From Sipunculus nudus (Eukaryota > Annelida > Sipuncula > Golfingiida > Sipunculidae): a stretch of 64,000 nt of DNA. Below are positions 46,893-60,278 of the stretch, piece by piece. Numbering within the stretch: the stretch's first letter is position 1; every line of letters starts with the position of its first letter. The stretch covers positions 37,843,956 to 37,907,955 of the forward strand of contig CM049318.1 of assembly GCA_026874595.1 (NCBI GenBank), given 5' to 3'. Below the pieces are notes generated by a model. It searched no databases. It was not told where the DNA came from and saw only the letters and a list, made by a program, of their open reading frames with translations. Position numbers and translations under genes: made by a program.

Positions 46893-47705
46893 GTCATGGC
46901 CCAGATTACGATCTGGACCAATCAGCGATTGGTTCAGACAAAATCCCGATAGGGATTAAGGCTGGACCAAATCCTTATTGGGATCTGGTCTGGGCCAATT
47001 CCCGATTGGTCAAGACCAGATCCCAATCGGGATTCAATCCAGCCTAAATCCTGGTCTTCAATTAATAACAGAGGAAATAACTTCCTGTTTAATCAGTTGC
47101 AGTTTATGGCTACCCATACCCCTGATCCAGCTCATAACTGTATCTACTTGCTAACTTCTTGCCCACAAGGCTCTTTTTTAATTATCAAATCAATATAAAA
47201 TTGTTTATACTTGTAAAATGTTTTTGTTTATTTTATACAGAGTTTAATTATTCATAAATGATGTATATGATTCACACGATGCATTTGGGTAATATAAGCA
47301 AGAAAAAGTTTTATTTATCAAGTTTAGCATTTTTTGAATTTTAACAAGGGTTAAGTTGTGCCACAAAAGTGAGTAGTATTCTTTGATTCCATTAATTAAT
47401 TCATGTCAGGTACCTGTCCTACTAATAGTCACTTGTTCAACTAACTCTATGTATTTGAAGTTTGGCATAGCATAAATAAAATTTTTTCATGGTGAAATTA
47501 GATTTACGTTTTTGAATAGGCTGAACTTAGGTGAATTTTTCTTAATTTAATCAGAAGTATGTGCTGTAGATGTTATCTAGTATTATGTCAAATGACAGAC
47601 TGAATCAGGATTTGGGCTGGACCAGATCCTGATCCAGATTTGCACTGGTCAAAATCCTGATAAAAATTTGGTCTGGACCAATCAGGAATCAGTCACATGA
47701 GCATG
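46893..47705. repeat. Element flanked by degenerate ~30-bp CCAGATCCCGATTGGGAT-type repeats
   Basis: Copies of GATTGGTCCAGACCAGATCC in both orientations occupy 46893-47060, and GGACCAGATCCTGATCCAG-type copies occupy 47605-47700. The units form small hairpins (GATCTGG/CCAGATC and CCCGAT/ATCGGG). The spacer is AT-rich. Probably one MITE-like element with subterminal repeats; the ends are not defined. Confidence 0.55.
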
Positions 47706-49029
47706 CAATGTTTCCCCATTCCAATCACACCAAGGCAAATTTAAAATCTGCCAGGATTTCAGTGTTGACTGTGACATAAATACATCAGATCAAAGATTCA
47801 CACAATGAAAAATAATTATTTAAATTAAGTTTTTCTTGAAAGAGAATAACATATTTTGCCCTTAACTGTTTAAATGACCTATCAGAACCACTCAGATTGA
47901 TACCTATATAATTCCCAATTTTGGCTAGATTCCCTGAGGTCAATGTTTTGCATATTAATTTTCAGTTTAAAAGTCAATTAAATTTCAATTAACCTCAAGC
48001 GAACCCATTCTGTGGTAATTTTTGTTAACTTAGTAAAGGTACAATGCAAACTGAGAGAGAAATTACATAAAACATATAAACATGAAAGTGTCAAAATTAA
48101 TTTGTCCGAAATCTGAAAGTAATCTGAGTAATAAAGGTTCAAAATGTATAAAATGGAAGTTTGACTATATCTACACTTACCCCTCACACCAGACAGCTTT
48201 AACCATACATATATCAGAATGATACGGTTCTGTGAGGTCACAGATGAGGGAGAAAGTCACAAGCCAAGTGTGACTGGTGGTTTCAATGCCTGTCCATCTT
48301 ACATTATCATGCACAAACTTTTAACTTTCATATAACTTAAGTGTTCCTGGCCTAGTTGACCACCAACCATGGTCAAGTGAACACAACCCAATTCCCGCCT
48401 TTTATACCATAACAACTTAACAAGGTTAAGGTCCACAGTAAGTGTTAATATAAAATGTGTTACTTCTGTCATGTAAGTTGGACAGAGGTCATGTGATCAC
48501 CCATCTATTTCAGTCTGTTTGGTTGTGTTTGTCTGTTTGCAAGTCTAACTGTCAGCATATAAACCTCAGAGTTGATGATGATGGTTCTCAATTTTAAAAT
48601 ATGGAAAGGTGGGCTGTAAGACAGTGATGTGGTTTTAATTTATGAGTTAATTCTGTTTGTACATCTGTCTCCATCAAAGAACAGCTATTCTTGCAGACAT
48701 GTAGTAGGGAATTTGGCTCAATATTGTGAAGGTAATGACTGGTTTTTTCTTGAGGCATGAAAGTCTTGGTTAAACTTTGGTGGTTATATGGATAAAGCTA
48801 AGAACCAATGTGGGTGGCATGGGGAATGTAGTGTGTGGTATGGATTGTCTGTAAACAACCCCTTTTATTAGTATTAAACAGGTCCTATTCTCTGGTGTAT
48901 CTATTGATATGATAAATAGCACTACAAGTTTGGTCAATGGCTAGTGCATTCTGAAATGAAAGAGCACACCAAATTTCAGAACAATCCAAGGAACCATCAG
49001 TCAATTATAATTAATTGCAAAAAAAAACT
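47706..49029. other. No recognised features
   Basis: AT-rich DNA. Nothing recognised. Confidence 0.45.
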
Positions 49030-49735
49030 AGATGTGGTCGGACAATGGTCCTCAGAGGGCCCCGCATTTCTGCTAGTGCTGAACTAGTTTACATATGGGT
49101 GAAAAAAATAAGTTAAATTTAAAAAATATGACAAAAAGGAACAGGTTTTTATCCATATGCATGAGGGAAAAAATCCTACTGGATCAAATAATATTAAAGA
49201 AGATATGTCTGAAATAATGCAGTAGAAAATCACTAAATGTAGTCTGTTAACCATATTTGATTTTGAGCAAGTCTGTAATTCAATAGGTCTGGTGCCCTCA
49301 TAGGCATCAATGATCCCTGTGAAATTGGGAAAGCTGCAGTAGGTTGTTGTTGAGTTATTGCGTGCGAAAGAAAATCTGCGATTGAGCTGTGGCAGCCATA
49401 TTGTAATTCCAACTGGTCTGTAATTCCATAGGTCGGAGCCCTCATAGGTACCAATCATCCCTTTGAATTTGGGAAAGTTGCAGTAGGTTGTTGTTGAGTT
49501 ATTGCCCCGAAAGAAAATCAGTGATCAGGCTGTGGCGGCCATATTGGAACTTGGACAGGTCTGTAATTCAATAGGTCTGGAGCCCTCATAGGTACCAATC
49601 ATCCCTGTGAATTTGGGAAAGCTGCAGTAAGTTGTTGTTGAGTTATTGCGCACGAAAGAAAGTGTCACTGACGGAAGGACAGATGGACGGAAGGACGGAC
49701 TGACAAGGTGATCACTATAGGGCACAGCCTGTCAA
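49030..49735 (+). repeat. Dispersed element with three 144-bp tandem units
   Basis: GTCTGTAATTC starts units at 49271, 49416 and 49559. Shared blocks are AGGTCTGGAGCCCTCATAGG, CAATCATCCCTGTGAATT, GCAGTAGGTTGTTGTTGAGT and GGCGGCCATATTG. The right end has GGACGGAAGGACGGACTGAC followed by AAGGTGATCACTATAGGGCA and GTCAAGCAGGGCGCTAA, resembling the end plan of array 1 (a GGAC run, then a GATCACTATAG block). Confidence 0.8.
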
Positions 49736-50279
49736 GCAGGGCGCTAAATAATAATCTGTCCCAAGTACTTAGACAAAATATCAGTCACAAACAAACTTGT
49801 TCTACGGGATATGTCCAGGGCTTGTTGGTATCACCAGCTACTAGTGTTGGGAATAGGTTGTAAGTTCATGATCAATCATCAGTAAAAACAAGCTGACCTC
49901 TTTCGACCAATATTTGGAAATAATAAATTGTTTACAAGTATGAACTTTCAGACCATATACAGACCAGTACATCATCTCAAATGATATGTAGAGGCTACAT
50001 TCAGGTCCTTATTCTATAGCCTACATGTCTATTTAGTAATTTAGGAATTCAGGTTTTTTAGAAAACACAGACCTTTCTCTAGTTTGCTTATATAATTTAT
50101 ATATAAAAGCACATATTTCCTGATCACTCACAAAGCTTACGTGCATAAATTCCCAATCAATTATGGCACTGCAAGATTGATCATTGGATCGTTTGCATCA
50201 ACCCAACAGATCATCGATTATAATCAATCATCAGCCCATTATGACTGTCTATGATCACCATAATGCCACTGAGGCACCA
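49736..50279. other. No recognised features
   Basis: AT-rich spacer. Confidence 0.45.
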
Positions 50280-50350
50280 GCAGGGTTCAGTTCAAACTGG
50301 GGACCTTCAGCTCCAAAATCCAAAGCCTTACAGGTGCTATGTCCTACCCC
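50280..50350 (-). repeat. tRNA-like relic, related to 25555-25612
   Basis: The minus strand reads CTGAAGGTCCCCAGTTTGAA with upstream TAGCACCTGTAAGGCTTTGG, resembling the anticodon and T-arm side of a tRNA and almost matching the relic at 25555-25612. Pairing is incomplete, so it is a SINE relic, not a gene. Confidence 0.4.
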
Positions 50351-53300
50351 CAGAAACAAACATAAGCTGGTCTGCATCACACAGTCTCAATGCCAGTTTC
50401 AGATAGAAGCCTACAATGAAAAGACTTCTGATACATCAAGTTTCAGCAGCCTGGCAGTGACTCAGTCACAGAACTATTTTATTTAAAAGGTGACTGAAGT
50501 GACTGTTCTACAAGACAAAAGAGTAGCTTGGCTTTTATCAGGCAAAAGAATATATATATCTCTCTCTCTTTTCTCCTATACTCAAAAAATTGCTGTGTGT
50601 TTGAACCAGATGATTTACACGAGATAAGGTAGTTATACTGAGACTCGAATAGAGCAGCATAATAGTAGTTCTATAAGGGAAAAGATATTAGGGTTGTAAC
50701 AATGCACTGAAGAATCGATGCATTGAATTGAAAGCCTTCAATTAAACTATTATCGATTATTTACTTCTGAATCGATTCATTTGATTATTATATTTTTTGC
50801 AGGTAGTAAGTACCATCATGAAGTACTCTGCGAGCTCTCAAATTTGATGGAGCAGTTTGCGATGTCATAGCTTTTTATAGCATATGTGCCTAGATTTACT
50901 TCAAACGTTCGCTGGTGGATCACTCCACTTGCAAAAAAACGAATATGGCAGTGACAAACAGAGGGAGAGCTGTAATTGTCTTTTATATTGTTCAATTTAC
51001 TAACATCCATTTTGGCAAAATGGCTTATTTTATTTTTCAAGAAGTCTTAAATTTACTACTAAAGTAAGAACTGAATCAGAAATGAATCAAGAATTGAATC
51101 ACAGGTAAAGAATAGATAACTGAATCTTTTCTTAGGGCCCTTGCAATTCACAGGTCTAAAAGATATATCCATGTTTTTCTGATTTGATACTGTAACCTTA
51201 CAGAAATTGGATTGATTAGGAAATAATCCATAATATGCTCCTCACACTGTGGTTATAAGAGCAAATAATTATAATCAGACCATGAGAGTGTGGTATTGCA
51301 TTGTGCATCCAGCTCTAAATTTTAAACATGCAACAGCTCCTCTTGTTGATCTTATTCTTTTCCCTTTGTCAGAAGCTGTGTAATCAGACAATGAGACAGT
51401 ATGTCACATGTTCAAAATATGAAGCTGCATGCAAGCTTTCATTGTCTGATTTTGGTATACTGATTTGTTCTCTGCCAGCCCTGGTGGTGGAACCCAGAGA
51501 ATCTGGCTGTACAAAGCAGCGGTTTAACCGAAGGAGATCAGGGATGACTGCAGTGTATAACCTGTGTATGAGGAGCGTAATTGGATAACTGCATGAACTA
51601 GTGTTTGTAATGTACCTGTAGATAACAATCTGTATTCTTGAATCAAACTGAACACATACATTATTGAACATTCCCATTTTACAGACCATGCACTGGCCTC
51701 CTATTTTTACAACTGATTTGAATATTAACTACCATGTAAGCATACCTTACACACCAGATGATGACTCAGACACAGTCAACTGATAGCCAAGTATGGACTT
51801 GACTTACTTATACAACAGTACATATGTGCACAAATGCATGCTTATAAACATGAAAGACCCATAACCAAGTTACAGCATACAGCTCCTATAAACAATAGTG
51901 TAATAATGGACCAGAAGGAAGGATAATAAATAGTATACAGTACTAAAAAGCAAATAAACTACAAACTGATATATGCAGTACCATGCATTTGTCTTAAAAT
52001 ATGTTATAAATTCATATACTATCACATACTATTCTTAACTCTTGACAGCTTTATCCATACATCATATCCAACTGGTATGGTAAACATGGAGTAATACGTG
52101 TTTAGGAAACAACGACTCAATGGACAGCTTAAACTATTTTACAGAGCCTGAAATAAACTTTTTCCATGTAAGAGCCAAGTGCTTCTTTTACAGCAGAACT
52201 GATTGCTTTCAAAACTTTAATATAGTTAGAGCCAAATTAGAAACACTCAAATGAATTTAATTGCAAAGGTCTCATATTCAAGAACTGATCGAGTAGATTA
52301 GGACAACAAAAATATTTATTCTTAATATTATTATAATTATTATTGCTATTTTTATTATCATTAATATTATTATTGTATATTATTATTATTATTATTATTA
52401 TTACTATAATGCTACTTTATTTAAACTTTTAAGTACACAGTGACAATCCCGAGCTGAATTTTCTCACCATTAGGCTAGCTGGGTGATGCTAACTTGGAGA
52501 CCTGACACTATCAGTACTTAACAGATCATGATTAGGTCAACAAGACATTGTTCAAGGAAGTTATGTGTTATGATCAATATGGGATCACATTAAAAGGTCA
52601 CATCTGATCTTTTCCACAAGGCCATGGAAGAGTCCACCAACATACTAATATTATACATGGTCTGCAAAAATGTTACAGGTGTTACTTCAAAAAAGGGTAG
52701 CCAAATGGATATTGGCTATATTCATTAAAATGCACAGTTCAATAAAGATATGAGTCCTTCAATTAACCAATAACAATTAAATAGAAATGCCCTGCAAAAT
52801 ACTGACTTTTTGTTTCAAGACTGCTATATATTTGAGGAGAAATTATCACAAAAATAAAACCTATGAGAATATAACGCCACATCTGCAAAGGTGAATAGTA
52901 ATTTATTCTTTAGCCATAAGCCCCTGCCCAACACAGTATATATATAAACTATTACAGTTGAATATATGACCTTATTGAATATAGATGGATTTTGCCAGGG
53001 ATCAAACTTAGGTGAGATATTAAACTGGTCAATATTTTTGTTGAGTTTCAATAAAACATTCCTAGTACCGGGTAAGTTATTCCAGTGACACCACAAAGTA
53101 GCTGGTGACCCCTGACCTCATTATAAATGCATGGATATTGCTTATAATCGAACTTGGATGAGACAATCTATTCATAAGTAGTCATGATGAGTTTCGCAAA
53201 AAATATATATCAAAACCCTGGTAAGTAAACGCAGCAACACTTAAAAGTTAATGAATTGACAATGAACAGCAAACAGAGGGACAGACAGGGGGTAAACCAC

Positions 53301-53381
53301 CATATACGTCCCATCTTAAACGGGCTTATGAAAATAACTGATAAGCTCATTGTAATGGTGCATCCAAAAGTTTTTGTGTTC
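50351..53381. other. No recognised gene
   Basis: About 3 kb of AT-rich DNA with an ATT microsatellite at 52320-52403. No exon or element was recognised. Confidence 0.45.
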
Positions 53382-53853
53382 TTAAAGGTGCCCATTCACC
53401 TACCTTTTGAAAAAGAATTTATGTGATTTTTGGCTTCCTCTGTGTAAATATTAATGATCTCAGGGTAATCCTGGTTACGAAAAGTTCTTATATAAGACCT
53501 CCATGAAGGATGTATTAATTTGTTTATCAACATGTTTGTAAACAGCAATGTTGACAAACAGGAAAAATATGTAACCTGAGGTGGAAGGTTGCATATATGC
53601 AGAGGTAGAAAGATCACTTATTGCAAAACACCATTTGCAAAGCTCTGGCTTACTTGACTTGCCTGTAGATGCCCTTGTGGAATTTGTTTTGATAATTTTG
53701 GCGGGCCCCCACATTTTATAAACATTTTGATATAAACGAAAAATTAAGCAGCCTGTGTATGGTGAGATCAACGTTTGATGGCCTATTTTTATAAAAGCTC
53801 CAAGGGATTACCTTTAGTTTAAAAAGGTCAAATAGGTGATTGGGCCCCTTTAA
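53382..53853. mobile_element. TTAA-bounded MITE, copy 1
   Basis: It is bounded by TTAA at 53382-53385 and 53850-53853. The left end reads AAGGTGCCCATTCACCTAC; the reverse complement of the right end reads AAGGGGCCCAATCACCTAT, giving about 20-bp terminal inverted repeats. TTAA target sites are typical of piggyBac and Kolobok transposons. The body has no coding function. A second, diverged copy is at 58097-58568. Confidence 0.75.
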
Positions 53854-56800
53854 AGCCAGAAGCCATATTTTCTTCTGCTGTCTTCTTCCTTGAGAGAAAC
53901 AACAGGCAAACAATGGTATAGACAGAGGCAACAGCACACTTATGATATGTCTGGATTTATACACCTTGACTCCTTCACAGGAAGAAGAGCAAATTTCTTA
54001 CACTGTGCAGCCAGACAGGTAACATAAATCTCTTCAACAAACAATAATCTACGGCAAATACACCTAGGGAATCCAGATCTAAATGAACCAACAGAGTATG
54101 TACACAAACACATACAACTTATACATGGCTCAATAATTTGCGAGTCAGAAGGCGAAAAATTTGTAACAATGGGCAACAAACCATTGCGATGTGTTAAGCA
54201 TTCATCTGAAGATACATGACCCCACATGACTTGTGACTGTAAGTCAGTTGTGTTTATATAACTGTAACAGTGCTCTTCTTGTAAACATATATTTAAAGAA
54301 ATTAGTTCCAGATGTTTGATGTATCATTATTTCGACAATGCCCTGACGGCACAGCGAAGGCAAGGCGTGCAGATATTTTATGGATACAACTGAATCATTA
54401 TAACTGCCAATTTATGCACACATTATTTGACAGCTGTTCCTCATCCTTGGCATCTGGCCATGTCATTAGTAAGCACAGAATTAGAAAAATATTAATATTT
54501 CTGGTTCCTAGTTACTTTCACTTCATATTAAATTTACATTTAGAATCACTCAGTATCTCGTATATTGGTCTTACACAGTCATATTTTACCTACAGATAAT
54601 TAATGATATTATGACAAAGCTGTAAAGGAACATACCAACAGCAGAGGGCATCATTCCAATCAAATTAAAAAATTTATGGAAATAAATTTAATAAATGCTC
54701 TTGAATACAGTTGGTCAAACAATAGTCAGAGATTTAAACAATCAATATTTTACATATTTCTTATGGTAAGCAGTTTATACATGCTGTGTGTATACAGCAT
54801 ACCAAAGCAATCCATAACAAATACATTAATTAAAGCCATTTTATAAAGACTAGTGGTATACCAATAATTTACATGTATGTGATATCCAGGTTTAGTATAT
54901 ATGCAACATGGCAGCCCTGGTGAGCCAATTTGAGAAACTGGTAGAAATAAACAGTTATAAACCCATCAGAGTCTGATAAGGGCACAGGAATGTGACACAA
55001 ACATACTTGGATGAAAGAGCCCAGCAGAAAATTTATCTACATGGAGACTTTCATGGCACAGGGATTGTGTCAGCAAAGATTTGAGTGGAATAACACTTTT
55101 AATGGACCACACAAATTAAATGAGGATTAATTTGACAAACACAACAGGTCTACACCTGAAGCTTTTTACCATTTACAGGTGGGGATGGGTCTTAAATGTA
55201 TACAATATAAATCATATAATGTCTACAAATGTATCAGTTCACTTAGGGTGCTGGGTCCCATCAAAAGAAATTAATATAACCAGAGCCTTCCAAGATTTAA
55301 TATCTATATTAAAACAGGTGGTTTATAATTACTACATGTACAGAGAGAGCCAACACAGGTGTGTACTTTAATCAACAAGGTGATCTACATTGTAATAACA
55401 AGTACCAGTATACTTGATTTGTTATTTTCAGTTACTGATTGAGAAAATAAAGATTTAACCAAATATACACTTTACACATTGTTAATATGAAAAAAGTGTA
55501 TACCTATAAAGGTAACGAAAATTTAATTAACTCATCAAAGTAAATAATATTATGTTTACAGTTATAAACCATCCACTAACCTGCAGGCTTCCTTGCATGA
55601 CTCACTCACTGTATTACATTATGCATACCAGCTGTCAAAGGTTAAAACAATCCCCAAGTTCACGCTCATACACCAGTTAACCTATCTAGGACTGTTCATC
55701 TGTTTATGGCTTATATACTTGCTTAGTGCAATTTGCCTCAAATGGCTTAATATGGAGCACCTGTGCACCGACTGCAGAAAATCTGCAACTGCCGCACATA
55801 TATTGATAATCTCAAGATTCAGCAGCAGAAAGAATACATTAAGGAGCTGTTTCCAGCTGATAACACTGACGCATATTACTCAACCACACAGTCCATATTT
55901 AGTAACAAAAATAAGGTAGAGATTGCTCTCACTTGACACACCCACCTTTTCGTGCAGAGTTTAAGCCACGAGGAACAATGGGTATAGTCCCTATCTCACA
56001 TCATTCAGACCTCAGGAATTCTGTACCTGCGTCCCACCTAGAGGTAACGTGTATCAAAGCCAGGTCCCCGTATCTGTACACAATTGCTCATGCAGAAAGT
56101 GGGTCAGTTCTATATATGGAAATCAGTGGCACAAGCCAACATGAAACCAGCAGACCGCCGCAAACTGATGAGCATTTCAAGGCAGTAAATTTCTTGGATA
56201 ATAAATTCTACATGACACTAGGTCGTAAAAAAGCTCTGTGCTGATACTGCGCACAATGGTATGAGAATTAAATCAATGTTCTTTAATACCAGTTAGCTGG
56301 TGTGATAACAGAAAAAAAGCGACCCAGAGTTAGTCTAGACATACAGTACACTTGTAGTACCTTCTTCTTTTACAACAGTCCACTGTGCAATTATCCCCTA
56401 CAGCAGAATAAGCCTATTATTAATGTCTTATCAAGTTACTGTTCATGAGACTGAGTTCAGCAATTATTATTTATATTATCATCATGCATATCATACATCT
56501 TTATTTATAATGCCCACACTTGAAAATTTTAGTTAAAGTGAAAAAAGGAAATTAAATTTTAATATTTTAATAGTTAAATAAGCAGAGATGGAAATGAAGC
56601 TCTAATTATGCTAAATAATAAGTCTGATCAAATTGCTGTTTAATAATACATATTTTATATAGTTAACAAAACTTATTTAAATTATTTAAATAAAAATGTC
56701 TACACTGTCTCAGTAAAATAAATATCAACAGTATATTTGGATTTAACAATAATTTTGCAAATGAACAATAAATACAATAATTGGAATGAGACATACACAA

Positions 56801-58096
56801 CAAAGCATATTTCCTCAGTTTCATCACCTTTACAAGTGTGCTTATAAATAATTTTGCATAATTTTATCCTGTGAAATTTAAATCTGCCATTTAAGCTTGT
56901 AGCATTTACATAAATCACAGCAGAAAATAATATTTTCACTCTTCAATAAAACAAAAGGAGCAGCTGCACATGTATTTATTTAATTGTATAGATCTGAATC
57001 ATCTAAATACAAAATGTACGTGTAAATATCAACACAGCCGACAGTCCAGTACGTCTGGCAAACCATAGGCTGACCCTGGTCCCTATCGCATAAAATTTAT
57101 AGAGCATATACACACTAGACAGATATCCCGAGCTGCCGTTTATAATTATATTCATGCCACCCTGCCCAGCCAGGCATGAACCTCTCCCAGGCCAAAGTGG
57201 TCTTGGTTCATGAGATGTGGGCCTTTATAATTCTTGGCACTGATGCAGGGATTGTAATACAACACCATTCTAGTTGCCCTAGGCTGGTCTCTATTTGAGT
57301 AAATATAAACATCACCTTTTGATCTGTGCGATTAAATATAACGTTATCAGTTAATTTCATGAATATTTTCATTCTGTATGATGCTTTTGATTTCTCTTAG
57401 TAATGTAACTAAGAGTTAAAACCAAGAGCACTTGTACTTTTTCTTTATTATTTTTATTATATTACATTTTACCTAGTTTCCATATGTGGGTAACCATTAG
57501 CAATTGTGATGGGAGATCTCCTGGCAAATATTTTTTTAATGTATAAGATAAATGTTGAGTTTTACAGCATCATCTTAACACTGCACACAAGGCATGACTA
57601 TAATGAAATGTAATGAACTGGTTTATATCATGTTCAACTATGTATACATGTATGTATTTTCATTATAGTACGTTTATCTCATCCAGAGATAAACCTGCCT
57701 TTTTGAAAGTCAACTATGTGGTCAACTATGAAAGCCAGTGGTGTAATTAAGTTTTGGTAAAAAGTGTCTTTAACATTCAACTCTTAAATTACCTGATTGT
57801 TTGAAGACTTGTAAGACTTCAATGTGGACATAGTGTTTTTTTTATCCAATCAGCTGACCTGTATAAACTTACAAATCAGATAACCTAAACATTCATGTTG
57901 TTTTAAAATAAGCACCTCAGATTCATGAAAAAGGTCGTTTTACCAGGAAATAACTAAATATGCCAGGAAATCTGCTACACTAACAAATCAACTAAACTTT
58001 GCCAAGTAACCCAACAAACTAAGGTAGGAAATTTAACCAGTAATCTATAATCTTTGCCAGGAATCTAATAAACATCACCAGGAAATGCAGTCAAAA
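53854..58096. other. No recognised gene
   Basis: About 4.2 kb. An open stretch at 55933-56244 on the plus strand is slightly GC-richer and is flanked by a TTTTCGTGCAG acceptor-like and a GAG|GTAACG donor-like site (about 55963 to 56043), but it has no recognised domain. Confidence 0.4.
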
Positions 58097-58568
58097 AGAG
58101 CTATTCACTTCCCTTTTCCATACAATTTAGGTGATTTCTGGATTACTCTTCCTATGTTTAAATAAACTCTAAGTAACAACTGAACATTAAGAAAAAATCT
58201 TATAATGCCTCTGTGATGGATGTATGAGCTTGTTTATCTACACGCTGTTAGTAAACACAGTGATGTTGACAAAAAAAAAAAAAAAACATACAAGCCGAGG
58301 TGGTTGGTTGCATTTTTGAGAAAATTGATAGGTCACTAGTTCCAAAATGCCCTTTGCAAAACTCTGGTTTGTATAACTTGCCACCAGATGTCCTTATGAA
58401 CGTGTTTTATTTTGGTGGACCCCCCCAAACGTTATAAACATGTTGATATAAATAAAATAAACAGCCATTGTGTGGTAGACTGGCACTCCAGGCTATTTTT
58501 AAAATAGTTTCAAGGGACTATCTGTAGAACCTTCAATAGACATCAGATATAGGAATAGACCCCTTTAA
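58097..58568. mobile_element. TTAA-type MITE, copy 2
   Basis: Aligns over its length with 53382-53853: shared blocks include GTTTATC.ACA, ACA..GATGTTGACAAA, GAGGTGG..GGTTGCAT, TGC.ATTTGCAAA-like stretches, GATGTCCTT and CCCCTTTAA. The right end TTAA is 58565-58568. The left end is decayed. It contains an A run of 16 at about 58272. Confidence 0.65.
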
Positions 58569-59137
58569 GAATTAATCACAGAAACTTATGAGAACACCAA
58601 TGATGTAAGGGTGATGTGAATAGCAGTACCAATAAAAAAAGATCAACATTTTAATCAAATAACACCCACCCCCAATGCTAGCAGAGGTGAGAAAGGTGCT
58701 TAAATAACAGTAAAATTTGCTGGGTATTAATCATTTAATGTATCATCTAGTAAACACTGAGATGATTGAATGTTTTGCAGATCAAATTCTCAGCAAATCC
58801 TGCAATAAATAAACCTGTGTCAAAAAGACCAGTTGAGATGTAATACACTATATAGACCTTTGACTGAGTTAATCGCAATGTGTCCAATATCTTAACCTTT
58901 TTTTTAAATTATATGAACAAACATATTTAGTTGAATAAAAATCAGATTTATCTAAAATCCATTAAATAGTATGAGGCATGAATGATTTTATAAAAAATTC
59001 TCAAACATTTAAATTTTACCTATTTCTGACACGTTCATCATTTTTATTATAGTATGATCTGACATATACTGATGTGTTGAAATGTTTATGTTTGTAATGT
59101 AATCCATGTCCCTGACAAGTGTCATCTTGTCAGTGGG
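58569..59137. other. No recognised features
   Basis: AT-rich spacer. Confidence 0.45.
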
Positions 59138-59268
59138 CAGGGGCGAATTCAGGATTTAAGAAAAGGAGGGGCCACATAAAATGGTCTGAAACCAATTAAA
59201 AAAAGTTGCGGTGACTAAAAAAGAAGGGGCCCTAAGGAACCCCAGTCCCCCTTCTGGGTCTGCTTCTG
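59138..59268 (+). mobile_element. Short MITE-like repeat, second copy of the GGGGCGGATCC family
   Basis: Starts CAGGGGCGAATTCAGGATTT, contains GGAGGGGCCACATAAAATGG, GAAGGGGCCC and CCAGTCCCCCTTCTGGGTC, and ends CTGCTTCTG. It shares the AGGGGC ends and the middle TGGTCTGAAA block with the copy at 32134-32318, in the opposite orientation. Confidence 0.55.
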
Positions 59269-60278
59269 ATCGGGCTGATCCACTGAAATGTCATTGAAAT
59301 AGGCAATTTCCACATATCTATTACTGGATTATAATAATTTGATTTTTATTATTATATTTATTATAAGATCCTCTTTTGTTATATATGGAAGAGTAAGTTA
59401 AAAGAAAAACAAGATAAATTGAAAATTTCACATCCTGATGTAAGTAAGGTACTGTATAACATGGCACACAATGTCACCATCACAATATCAGTCAATTTTT
59501 CCAAACTTACAATTTTTTTTTTATTTCCAAAACAAACTGATAATTCATTATAATTTATATAACCCTTATTTTTATACAAATTAATGTCTCTTCTTAAAAT
59601 TATACTAGCATTTATTACAGGAAACATATATAAAAATCAGTGTTATATATAGATTTTTTTTTTGAATTCTAAAAAAAGTAAAATGCGCAATTACCGTTTT
59701 AAATTCCCTTAAAATTATGTCATGTGCCTCTGGTTTTATTGAAAGAAATCTTTAGAACAAACCTTGCTGTGGGTAGAGGCGTGGGAAAGCATTGATTGAC
59801 ATGGCTGTGAAACTGAATGCCTGTACGTTATATTTTTTGGTTGCAACCTGGTCTTGGTGGAGAACTTTCTCCTGCTTGGAGTGACGTCACAACAATTTCC
59901 ATATTGATTCAGTACAGATAACAGATTAACTGTACTGGGGTTGTTTGTTTTAATCATTAGGGAACAAACCCAATTACCATGATCAGTACAACAAATCGAC
60001 ACGCTGTATTACAGTAGTACGATATTGTTTACTTTCCTATCGTCTATTTCTGAATCAATTCAAGTGGCGCCACTGTTGTAACATCTATTCACTGACATTT
60101 CTTTCACTCAGTTCAACAGTTCAACTGCGCGCATTGTTGTCCACAAAGTAACACCAACACGGACGCTGCAAGTTCTGCGTAAATATGAATCAACATGAGC
60201 GAAATAAGTGTCATCAGTGACCACTTGACTATGTTAGGAAGCAGATAAACATATTGTGACACTGGGAATAGCACTTAC
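59269..60278. other. Intron candidate, no recognised gene
   Basis: Mostly AT-rich, with higher GC near 59740-60070. A perfect 12-base palindrome AGTGGCGCCACT lies at 60063-60074, related to the palindrome of arrays 1 and 2. Confidence 0.4.

Noticed and set aside
55933-56244. Plus-strand exon with acceptor-like and donor-like edges
   Set aside because: No domain was recognised and the donor (GTAACG) is moderate; the evidence is too thin to annotate.
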